From assembly GCA_019348365.1 (NCBI GenBank), contig JAHWJO010000328.1, positions 1 through 5,703 on the forward strand: a DNA stretch of 5,703 nucleotides, written 5' to 3'. Of this stretch, positions 1 through 5,665 are shown in pieces. The stretch is from Armatimonadota bacterium (lineage in GTDB: Bacteria > Armatimonadota > DTGP01 > JAHWJO01). Position 1 is the stretch's first letter. Each line of letters starts with the position of its first letter. Position numbers and translations under genes: made by a program. The notes below the pieces were generated by a model. That model saw only the letters and a program-made list of their open reading frames with translations, made no database searches and was not told the origin of the DNA.

Positions 1-160
1 CACCCACTTCTCTCCCCCCCACACCCGCACACCACCCCACACCCCCACACACCCATAAAAAACCACAAAACACACCACCCCCCACCACCACACACCCGCC
101 GCTCCCACCCGCGCCTGCCGGGCCACCCCCTCCCCCCCGCCGCGCAGGGGAGCTCGCGGA
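1..160. other. C/A-rich low-complexity region without a gene
   Basis: This stretch holds no credible coding region, RNA gene or promoter. It is dominated by C and A. Bases 28-97 contain no G at all and a single T, and several C runs of 5-7 bases occur up to about base 138. Ordinary balanced GC-rich sequence resumes near 141. The complementary strand is correspondingly G/T-rich. Such strongly skewed sequence at the very start of a window fits a contig end built from low-quality read tails, but a genuine G-rich low-complexity tract cannot be excluded from sequence alone. Confidence 0.6.
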
Positions 161-165
161 GTTCT

Positions 166-197
166 CTCCTGCGTCTCTGCGCCTCTGCGTCTCTGCG
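166..197 (+). repeat. Tandem 8-base repeat (TCTCTGCG family) upstream of the PIG-L gene
   Basis: Four consecutive 8-base units are visible: CTCCTGCG (166-173), TCTCTGCG (174-181), CCTCTGCG (182-189) and TCTCTGCG (190-197), followed by GTGAAAAGGAA. The units differ by one or two pyrimidines, and the last flows without a gap into the Shine-Dalgarno sequence of the next gene. From general knowledge, similar CTCTGCG/CTTTGCG-type intergenic repeats recur in many unrelated bacterial genomes, with no function I can name. Here it would lie in or just upstream of the 5' untranslated region. Confidence 0.7.
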
Positions 198-202
198 GTG
201 AA

Positions 203-208
203 AAGGAA
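203..208 (+). promoter_or_regulatory. Ribosome binding site that fixes the PIG-L start
   Basis: AAGGAA lies 7 bases before the ATG at 216. It supports that ATG over the in-frame GTG at 198, which belongs to the end of the tandem repeat and has no purine-rich site in front of it. Confidence 0.7.
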
Positions 209-215
209 CATTCTC

Positions 216-986
216 ATGACGGAGAATCGGCGGGTGCTGGCGCTCTTTCCGCACCCGGATGACATGGAAATCCTCTGTGCGGGAACGCTGATCCGGCTGC
301 ACGCGCTGGGATACGAGATCCACGTCGCCACGATGACGCCGGGGGACGCGGGTTCGGCGACGCTGCCTCCGGAGGAGATCGCCGCGATCCGCCGGGAGGA
401 GGCGCGGAGGGGGGCCGAAGCCGTCGGCGCGGCGAGCTACCGCTGCCTGGAGTTCCGCGACCTCCAGATCGTGTTCGACAATCCCTCGCGGCGACGGGTG
501 ACGGGTTTCCTTCGGGAGATCGATCCGTTTCTCGTGTTCACTACACCGCCGTCGGATTACATGTTCGACCACGAGATCACGTCGCGCCTCGTGCGGGATG
601 CCTGCTTCAACGCCCCCATCCGGAACTACGACGCCGAAGGGGATGCGGAGCCGTCCTCCGGCGTCCCTTACCTCTACTACACCGATCCCATCGAAGGGGT
701 CGACCTCTACGGCGACCCCGCGCCGGTCACGGCCATCGTGGGCATCTCCATGGTCATCGAGCGGAAAGCCGACGCCCTGAAATGCCACGACAGCCAGCGA
801 TCCTGGCTGCAAAAGCAGCACGGGATGGACAATTACATCGAAACGATGCGAGCGTGGAGCGCCCGCCGAGGCGGTCAGATCGGCGCAGCCTACGGGGAGG
901 GGTTCCGGCAGCACCGAGGCCATCCTTATCCCCACGACGACCTTCTCGCCGCTGTTCTGCAAGCGCAGCAACCCCCTTCCCATTAA
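216..986 (+). CDS. PIG-L/LmbE family zinc-dependent deacetylase
   Basis: The product (256 aa) belongs to the PIG-L/LmbE superfamily, whose members hydrolyse N-acetyl groups from sugar conjugates such as GlcNAc-Ins or GlcNAc-malate; the substrate here is unknown. The family zinc motif HPDD is at residues 13-16 (expected ligands His13 and Asp16). A GDAGS loop is at 43-47, and the third metal ligand is probably His119 in the segment DYMFDHE (114-120). The C-terminal half keeps family-like stretches: KCHDSQRSWL (189-198) and FRQHRGHPYP (230-239). Length is close to the family norm of about 220-280 aa. No signal peptide or membrane segment is seen, so it should be cytoplasmic. The ATG at 216 is chosen because of the AAGGAA site; a GTG at 198 would add six residues. 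It stands alone, 86 bases before the sigma-factor gene. The family call is firm. Assignment to mycothiol, bacillithiol or another pathway is not possible from this context. Confidence 0.93.
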   Translation: MTENRRVLALFPHPDDMEILCAGTLIRLHALGYEIHVATMTPGDAGSATLPPEEIAAIRREEARRGAEAVGAASYRCLEFRDLQIVFDNPSRRRVTGFLREIDPFLVFTTPPSDYMFDHEITSRLVRDACFNAPIRNYDAEGDAEPSSGVPYLYYTDPIEGVDLYGDPAPVTAIVGISMVIERKADALKCHDSQRSWLQKQHGMDNYIETMRAWSARRGGQIGAAYGEGFRQHRGHPYPHDDLLAAVLQAQQPPSH

Positions 987-1010
987 AATTTCGGCGTTTC
1001 ACTTTTTCTT

Positions 1011-1034
1011 CTATCCGTTTTTTTACTATCCGTT
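1011..1034 (+). repeat. 9-base direct repeat in the leader of the sigma-factor gene
   Basis: CTATCCGTT occurs at 1011-1019 and again at 1026-1034, a 15-base period, separated by TTTTTTA. It lies in the T-rich spacer between the deacetylase gene and the sigma-factor gene, about 40 bases before the start codon. It could be an operator or part of a promoter, but no convincing -35/-10 pair could be fitted, so this is only a site of interest. Confidence 0.4.
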
Positions 1035-1050
1035 CCGCCTGACGGGGTCT

Positions 1051-1064
1051 CTCCTCTACAGGAG
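1051..1064 (+). promoter_or_regulatory. Ribosome binding site of the sigma-factor gene, inside a small hairpin
   Basis: AGGAG at 1060-1064 is 8 bases before the ATG at 1073 and decides that start over the out-of-frame ATG at 1068. The same AGGAG is perfectly complementary to CTCCT at 1051-1055 across a 4-base loop, so a 5-bp hairpin could cover the site. The stem is short and its regulatory meaning is uncertain. Confidence 0.5.
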
Positions 1065-1072
1065 CGAATGGA

Positions 1073-1744
1073 ATGGCGACGCAAACGACCTCAAAACCCA
1101 CCTCACAACCGGACCCACCCCTGATCTCCCCTCCGACGACTTCCACCGGGCAAACCGCCCCCTCTCCCGCCCGGATGGAGGATACGGCGCTCGTGCTTCG
1201 GGCGCTCGTTGGTGATCTCGCCGCGTTCGACGAGCTGGTGCGCCGCTACCGGGGCGCGGTGCTCGCCGTAGCGCAGGGCGTCACCGGCTCGTTCGACCGG
1301 GCGCAGGACGTGACGCAGGATGCGTTTCTCCTCGCGTTTCGGAAGCTGGCCCAGCTCGACGACCCGGCCCGGTTCTCCTCGTGGCTCTACGCCATCACCC
1401 GGCACCGCGCCCAGCGGTTCAGCCGGCGGGAGAGCCGGTCCGAGCCCACGGATGCGGATATTCTCGACACGTACCTTCTGGAGCAGAGTCACGAGATCGC
1501 TCCGAACCCGTTGGACGAGATCATCCGGCAGGTCGAGCATCTGTCGGTGCGGGGGGCGTTCGGGAAGCTGCCGGAGGAGCACCAGATCATCCTGCGATTG
1601 TACTATTACGAAGAGTGGCCGGTGAAACGGATCGCCGAGTTCCTCTCGCTCCCGACCACGACGGTGAAATGGCGGCTGCACGAAGGCCGCCAGCGATTGA
1701 AGCGCTCCCTCAGCGGCGCGCTGGAGGTCCAGGAAGATGAGTGA
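1073..1744 (+). CDS. ECF-type (sigma-70 family) RNA polymerase sigma factor
   Basis: The product (223 aa) is an alternative sigma factor that would direct RNA polymerase to a specific promoter set. A sigma region 2 domain spans about residues 37-119. It includes the core-binding part AFDELVRRYRGAVLAVAQ (51-68), the typical helix AQDVTQDAFLLAFRKL (77-92) and the promoter-melting part FSSWLYAITRHRAQ (101-114). A region 4 helix-turn-helix follows at about 161-212, with LPEEHQIILRLYYYEEWP and a recognition helix near TTTVKWRLHEGRQRLK (195-210). There is no region 3, as expected for ECF factors. The first ~34 residues are a Pro/Thr/Ser-rich extension unusual for the family. The internal Met35 has no ribosome binding site, so the upstream start is kept. 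Its last 8 bases overlap the next gene. No transmembrane anti-sigma gene with a zinc motif is adjacent. The family assignment is sure; the subgroup and regulon are unknown. Confidence 0.95.
   Translation: MATQTTSKPTSQPDPPLISPPTTSTGQTAPSPARMEDTALVLRALVGDLAAFDELVRRYRGAVLAVAQGVTGSFDRAQDVTQDAFLLAFRKLAQLDDPARFSSWLYAITRHRAQRFSRRESRSEPTDADILDTYLLEQSHEIAPNPLDEIIRQVEHLSVRGAFGKLPEEHQIILRLYYYEEWPVKRIAEFLSLPTTTVKWRLHEGRQRLKRSLSGALEVQEDE
1723..1728 (+). promoter_or_regulatory. Internal ribosome binding site for the overlapping gene
   Basis: GGAGGT lies inside the 3' end of the sigma-factor gene, 8 bases before the ATG at 1737. It is the strongest Shine-Dalgarno match in the window. Because the ATG precedes the sigma stop codon (TGA, 1742-1744), it allows both independent initiation and translational coupling. 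Confidence 0.75.
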
Positions 1745-2444
1745 CAACCAACTTTTCCAGAATGAGGAACCGGGTTCGGGACAGGACTCTGATCAGAATC
1801 AGGAGATCCGGCGCATCCGTAGCGTGCTGAAGGAGATCACCGGTTACGCGGAGCATGCCTCCCTCACCGGCGCGATGCAGGGGGGCGCCCGGCAGGCGGT
1901 GCGGCAGTACAACGCCATCGTGGGGCATCTGCGGGAGACGAACGCGATCCCGTCCTATTTGCTGGTGGAGCTGGAGGCGGACGCCTCGCCGGACGAAGTA
2001 GGCGTGGCGGCGCGAATGCTCTCGGGCTACCTGAGGGCGGATGAAGAACCCTCTCACGGACGACACGGTCGCCACGCTTCTCACGGACAGCACCCGCCGC
2101 ATCCGTCCTTTCCCGGCCTGCCGGATCTGCCGGACATCCAGGAGATGAAGGAGATCGGGCAGCGCGTCCGGGCGCAGCTGGAGCAACTCCCGGAGTGGAT
2201 CAAGGGCCGGATTCCGCCTCCCCCGCCGGCCCCCGGCGCTCCTCCGACACCGGACGCCCCGGCGGACGGAATCCAGGCCCGGCTGGACCGGATCGGGACC
2301 GAGCTGGAAGAGGTGTCCCGTCGGCTGCGGGAAGGGAGCCTCACCGACGAGGAGCGAAGGGAGCTGACACAGCGCCTCTCCGACCTCAGCCGGGAGCAGG
2401 CCCGCCTCGAAATCCGGCGGGACATCCCCGGCGTGCCGGAGTAG
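1737..2444 (+). CDS. Unrecognised His-repeat/coiled-coil protein coupled to the sigma factor
   Basis: I do not recognise this 235-aa protein. A helical N-terminal part spans about 21-100. A histidine repeat follows at 107-124, with His at 107, 110, 113, 116, 119 and 122, exactly every third residue. After a linker (LEQLPEWIKGRIP, 148-160) comes a proline-rich hinge at about 160-176. A heptad-like charged helix at 178-228, rich in Glu, Arg and Leu, is a likely coiled coil. There is no signal peptide, membrane segment or HxxxCxxC anti-sigma motif, so it should be cytoplasmic. It overlaps the sigma gene by 8 bases, has its own strong ribosome binding site and is followed by a terminator, so the two form a closed two-gene unit. 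The inference is a partner or regulator of the sigma factor, possibly sensing metal through the His repeat. That function is a hypothesis; the reading frame itself is well supported by context and GC-rich codon use. Confidence 0.85.
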   Translation: MSDNQLFQNEEPGSGQDSDQNQEIRRIRSVLKEITGYAEHASLTGAMQGGARQAVRQYNAIVGHLRETNAIPSYLLVELEADASPDEVGVAARMLSGYLRADEEPSHGRHGRHASHGQHPPHPSFPGLPDLPDIQEMKEIGQRVRAQLEQLPEWIKGRIPPPPPAPGAPPTPDAPADGIQARLDRIGTELEEVSRRLREGSLTDEERRELTQRLSDLSREQARLEIRRDIPGVPE

Positions 2445-2469
2445 AACCAGTTCCCATGAAGCGTAGAAT

Positions 2470-2505
2470 AAAGAGGGCTGCATCTCAAAGGTGCAGCCCT
2501 CTTTT
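2470..2505 (+). terminator. Intrinsic terminator of the sigma-factor operon
   Basis: A perfect 13-bp inverted repeat is visible: AAAGAGGGCTGCA (2470-2482) pairs with TGCAGCCCTCTTT (2492-2504) across a 9-base loop, with a T tract (2502-2505) at the end of the 3' arm. The A-run at the 5' arm means it could also terminate transcription arriving from the other side. It begins 25 bases after the stop codon at 2444. Confidence 0.9.
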
Positions 2506-2510
2506 CCGCG

Positions 2511-2519
2511 TGATATACT
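2511..2519 (+). promoter_or_regulatory. Extended -10 promoter element for the low-GC gene
   Basis: TGATATACT combines a TG extension with the -10 hexamer TATACT (2514-2519, one mismatch from TATAAT). No good -35 is visible at the right distance, where the terminator's 3' arm lies, which is acceptable for extended -10 promoters. Transcription would begin near 2526, just after the preceding terminator and about 67 bases before the TTG start at 2593. Confidence 0.5.
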
Positions 2520-2592
2520 CCTTATGGGAGAGACTTTCTCAGTTTGGTGCAAGAGTCTCCAGATCGAACCGGGGCATGGAGAGGAAACGGCA

Positions 2593-3402
2593 TTGAATGG
2601 CGAACTCGTGCAAGTGATCGCTCTCGTCTCATATGGCAACTGGTATTTAACCTATGGGCATGACAGGCCCGTCCCGGATCTTTTGAACACAAATTCCACT
2701 TTTCAGTATGTCTCCTCCGTCTACTTCGCTCATTACAAGGATAAACATCAGACTCAAGGAGAAACGGTTGCGGCTGATTTAACCGAATGGTTCCGCTTAC
2801 TCAGGTCTATCGGTGTGAGTCGGCTGTGGAATATCGCCTTCGCCTGGAACGATTCGGAAAGGCCAGAGTACCAGCAAGCGGGTTTCGCCGGAGCAGTTCC
2901 ACGGGCGATTCAGGCGGATTTACCCGCCGGATATGAGCCCTGGTATCCCCAATGGAGAACGGAGGGTTCAGACACCCGGCCATGGGTTGTAGAGTATCGT
3001 GGCCTAACGTTCCCACATTCTCATGCTCTCCCTTTGATCGATTTAAAAGACTTAAAAATCCGGTTGCAATCCGCTATCCAGCAAGCCATTTCATTTGCTC
3101 GCAAGTCCCACTCGCCTCTGCAGGACGGGTCTGAATGGCTGGAAGGAGCCTTGCAATTGCTGGACGCTTCCATTCCACTCCCGCCCTTCCATAGGGATAT
3201 GCTGCCGGAAGAAGGATACAGCCTTCTGGCACGACAGTTACTTGCAACCGCCACTCAAGCTTACGTCTTTGGCGGCATGGGTTCGTGGAACGATATCGGT
3301 TTCGAGGGGAGCTTGCAAAGAGAGTACGAAAAAGTTTCAGCGGATCTTTACGAAGTCATAAAAGTTACCACGATTATGGTTCCCAATTCGTTTTTGACGT
3401 AG
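2593..3402 (+). CDS. Unrecognised tryptophan-rich protein in a low-GC segment
   Basis: I do not recognise this protein (269 aa from the TTG at 2593). It is soluble-looking, with no signal peptide or membrane helix, and carries many aromatic residues. A motif worth searching is GGMGSWND at about 227-234, with the C-terminal region continuing as a charged, probably helical tail. Start choice: the frame is open from a GTG at 2491 and has an ATG at 2524. However, the GTG lies in the terminator and the ATG sits before or at the predicted transcription start, and neither has a ribosome binding site. The TTG is preceded by GAGAGGA with AGGA 7 bases away, and it gives a natural N-terminus (NGELVQVIALVSYGNWYL). 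Sampled lines here count 43-52% G+C, against about 70% in a sampled line of the peptidase gene, suggesting acquisition from elsewhere. It ends 22 bases before the peptidase gene, so co-transcription is possible. The frame is credible; the exact start and the function are open. Confidence 0.75.
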   Translation: MNGELVQVIALVSYGNWYLTYGHDRPVPDLLNTNSTFQYVSSVYFAHYKDKHQTQGETVAADLTEWFRLLRSIGVSRLWNIAFAWNDSERPEYQQAGFAGAVPRAIQADLPAGYEPWYPQWRTEGSDTRPWVVEYRGLTFPHSHALPLIDLKDLKIRLQSAIQQAISFARKSHSPLQDGSEWLEGALQLLDASIPLPPFHRDMLPEEGYSLLARQLLATATQAYVFGGMGSWNDIGFEGSLQREYEKVSADLYEVIKVTTIMVPNSFLT

Positions 3403-3424
3403 TGGCTGAGAGATTCATCCGGCT

Positions 3425-5635
3425 ATGAAAAGGAGTCTGGTTTCGTCGTTTGAAAGGAATCAACTGTTGCATCTGATAACTTCGCCTCAATTATCCTTTT
3501 TGCTGATCGCCGGCGCGCTGCTCTTCGACGCCGCCGCGTCGGCTCATGCCGCTTCCCCACGAAAGACGCTCCCGATGACCCCGCCCTTCTCCTATCCCGC
3601 CGCCCGCAAGAGCGACCAGATCGACGAGTACCACGGCACGAAAGTCCCCGACCCCTACCGCTGGCTCGAAGACCTCGACTCCGAGGAGACGAAAGCCTGG
3701 GTGGAGGCGCAGAATAAGATCACCTTCGGCTACTTAAATCAGATCCCCGAGCGTGAAAAGCTTAAAGAGCGCCTGACGAAGCTCTGGAATTACGAACGGT
3801 ATGGCGTGCCCTTCAAGGAAGGCGGGCGGTACTTTTACTCGAAGAATGACGGCCTCCAGAACCAGAGCGTCTTCTACTGGATGGACCGCCTGAACGGGGA
3901 GCCGAAGGTCCTCATCGACCCGAATAAGCTCTCCGAGGACGGCACCGTGGCCCTCTCCGGCCTGGCGATCAGCGACGACGGGAAGCGGATGGCGTACGGC
4001 CTCTCCGCCTCCGGCTCCGACTGGAAGGAGTGGAAGGTCCGCGACGTGGAGGCGGGCAAAGACCTGAAGGATCACCTGAAATGGTCGAAGTTCTCCGGCG
4101 CGTCGTGGACCCCCGACGGCAAGGGGTTCTACTACAGCCGCTACGACGAGCCGAAGGACGCGAACGCCCTCGCCGCCGTGAACTATTTCCAGAAGCTCTA
4201 CTACCACGAGCTCGGCACGCCGCAATCCGAGGATCGGCTCGTGTACCACCGGCCCGACCAAAAGGAGTGGGGGTTCCACGGGCACGTCACCGAAGACGGC
4301 GAGTACCTGATCATCACGATCACGCAGGGCACGGACGTGAAGAACCGCGTCTATTACAAGAATTTAAGGGAGAAGGATGCGGAGGTCGTGGAGCTGCTCG
4401 ACGCGTTCGACGCCTCCTACGGGTTCGTGGGAAACGACGGCCCGGTCTTCTACTTCCAGACGAACCTCGACGCGCCGCGCTACCGCCTCATCGCCATCGA
4501 CACCCGGAAGCCGGGGCGGGAGCACTGGAAGGAGCTCCTCCCCCAGGCGAAGGAGACGCTGGAGTCCGTCAGCCTCGTGGGGGACCGGTTCATCGCCGAG
4601 TACCTGAAGGACGCGAAATCGCAGGTGAAGGTCCACGACATGTCCGGCAAATTCCTCCGCGAGGTGGACCTGCCGGGGATCGGGTCGGCGGGGGGGTTCG
4701 GCGGGAAGCGGGCGGACAGGGAGACCTTCTACGCCTTCACGAGCTTCACCACGCCCACCACGATCTACCGCTACGATATCGAGACGGGCAAGAGCGAGCT
4801 CTACCGCGAGCCGAAGGTGGACTTCGACCCGGATGCGTTCGAGACGAAGCAGGTCTTCTACGCGAGCAAGGACGGCACGAAGGTCCCGATGTTTATCGTC
4901 CACAAGAAAGGGCTGAAGCTGGACGGGACGAACCCGACGATCCTGTACGGGTACGGCGGCTTCAACGCCTCGATGACGCCGGGGTTCTCGCCGGGCCGGA
5001 TCGCCTGGCTGGAGCGGGGCGGGGTGTACGCCGTGGCGAACCTGCGCGGCGGCGGGGAGTACGGCGAGGAGTGGCACCAGGCGGGGATGAAGCTGAAGAA
5101 GCAGAACGTGTTCGACGACTTCATCGCGGCGGCGGAATGGCTGATCGAGAAGAAGTACACCTCGAAGGCGAAGCTGGCGATCAGCGGGGGGAGCAATGGC
5201 GGGCTGCTCGTGGGCGCGGCGATCACCCAGCGGCCCGACCTGTTCGGCGCGGCGGTCCCCGACGTGGGCGTGATGGACATGCTCCGCTTCCCGAAGTTCA
5301 CCATCGGCTGGGCGTGGACCTCGGACTACGGCTCGCCGGAGGACCCGGAGGAGTTTCGTGCGCTCCACGCCTACTCGCCCTACCACAACGTGAAGCCGGG
5401 GACGAAGTACCCGCCCACGCTCGTCACCACCGCCGATCACGACGACCGGGTCTGGCCGGGGCACAGCTTCAAGTTCGCGGCGGCGTTGCAGGCGGCGCAG
5501 GCGGGGGACGCGCCGGTGCTGATCCGGATCGAGACGAAAGCGGGTCACGGGGCGGGCAAGCCGACCGCCAAGGTCATCGAGCAGATCGCCGACGTGTACG
5601 GCTTCCTCATCAAAACCCTGGGAGTGGGGGAATGA
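3425..5635 (+). CDS. Secreted prolyl oligopeptidase (serine peptidase family S9A)
   Basis: The product (736 aa) cleaves short peptides after proline and closely follows the S9A prolyl oligopeptidase pattern. A signal peptide is likely: hydrophobic core SFLLIAGALLF (24-34), then ASAHA, with cleavage probable after Ala42, so the enzyme should be periplasmic or secreted. The mature N-terminal segment (about 55-125) has family motifs such as DPYRWLED. A beta-propeller region follows to about 480, then the alpha/beta-hydrolase domain. The catalytic triad by alignment from memory to the pig enzyme is Ser590 (GGSNGG), Asp673 (DHDDRV) and His708 (AGHGAGKPT). Substrate-site equivalents Tyr510, Asn591, Trp631 and Arg675 are also present. 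Length fits the ~700-aa family plus a signal peptide, with no frameshift. The ATG at 3425 has only a weak ribosome binding site and gives a long n-region. A TTG at 3467 behind AGGAA (7-base spacing) would give a shorter signal peptide and is a real alternative. The first ~75 bases share the low GC of the preceding gene. Confidence 0.95.
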   Translation: MKRSLVSSFERNQLLHLITSPQLSFLLIAGALLFDAAASAHAASPRKTLPMTPPFSYPAARKSDQIDEYHGTKVPDPYRWLEDLDSEETKAWVEAQNKITFGYLNQIPEREKLKERLTKLWNYERYGVPFKEGGRYFYSKNDGLQNQSVFYWMDRLNGEPKVLIDPNKLSEDGTVALSGLAISDDGKRMAYGLSASGSDWKEWKVRDVEAGKDLKDHLKWSKFSGASWTPDGKGFYYSRYDEPKDANALAAVNYFQKLYYHELGTPQSEDRLVYHRPDQKEWGFHGHVTEDGEYLIITITQGTDVKNRVYYKNLREKDAEVVELLDAFDASYGFVGNDGPVFYFQTNLDAPRYRLIAIDTRKPGREHWKELLPQAKETLESVSLVGDRFIAEYLKDAKSQVKVHDMSGKFLREVDLPGIGSAGGFGGKRADRETFYAFTSFTTPTTIYRYDIETGKSELYREPKVDFDPDAFETKQVFYASKDGTKVPMFIVHKKGLKLDGTNPTILYGYGGFNASMTPGFSPGRIAWLERGGVYAVANLRGGGEYGEEWHQAGMKLKKQNVFDDFIAAAEWLIEKKYTSKAKLAISGGSNGGLLVGAAITQRPDLFGAAVPDVGVMDMLRFPKFTIGWAWTSDYGSPEDPEEFRALHAYSPYHNVKPGTKYPPTLVTTADHDDRVWPGHSFKFAAALQAAQAGDAPVLIRIETKAGHGAGKPTAKVIEQIADVYGFLIKTLGVGE

Positions 5636-5665
5636 AGCGCTCCGCACTGCAGGTGAGGTGATACT

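Noticed and set aside
166..197. CRISPR-like array
   Set aside because: The units are only 8 bases and directly adjacent with no spacers, and no cas gene is nearby.
1103..1747. - strand frame of 214 codons opposite the sigma-factor gene
   Set aside because: The opposite strand encodes clear sigma region 2 and 4 domains; this antisense product has no domain-like features.
1710..2639. - strand frame of 309 codons opposite the His-repeat gene
   Set aside because: It runs through the terminator and across two + strand genes. The + strand frame has a strong ribosome binding site and operon context, so the antisense frame is most likely a shadow.
3394..3422. TTGACG at 3394-3399 as a -35 box of a separate peptidase promoter
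   Set aside because: No -10-like hexamer occurs at 15-19 bases downstream; the nearest (TATGAA at 3424) is 24 bases away.
3425..3505. Lipoprotein signal on the peptidase
   Set aside because: There is no cysteine in the first 60 residues, so a lipobox is impossible; an ordinary signal peptide with an A-H-A site fits better.
4364..5647. Long - strand frame of 427 codons opposite the peptidase gene
   Set aside because: The Arg/Val/Leu/His-biased translation is typical of an antisense shadow in high-GC DNA, and no recognisable motif is present.
4030..5661. Long + strand frame of 543 codons inside the peptidase gene
   Set aside because: It is a frame shadow of the GC-rich prolyl oligopeptidase gene: the product is Arg/Gly/Ala-dominated with no domain, while the peptidase frame carries the full catalytic triad and is uninterrupted.
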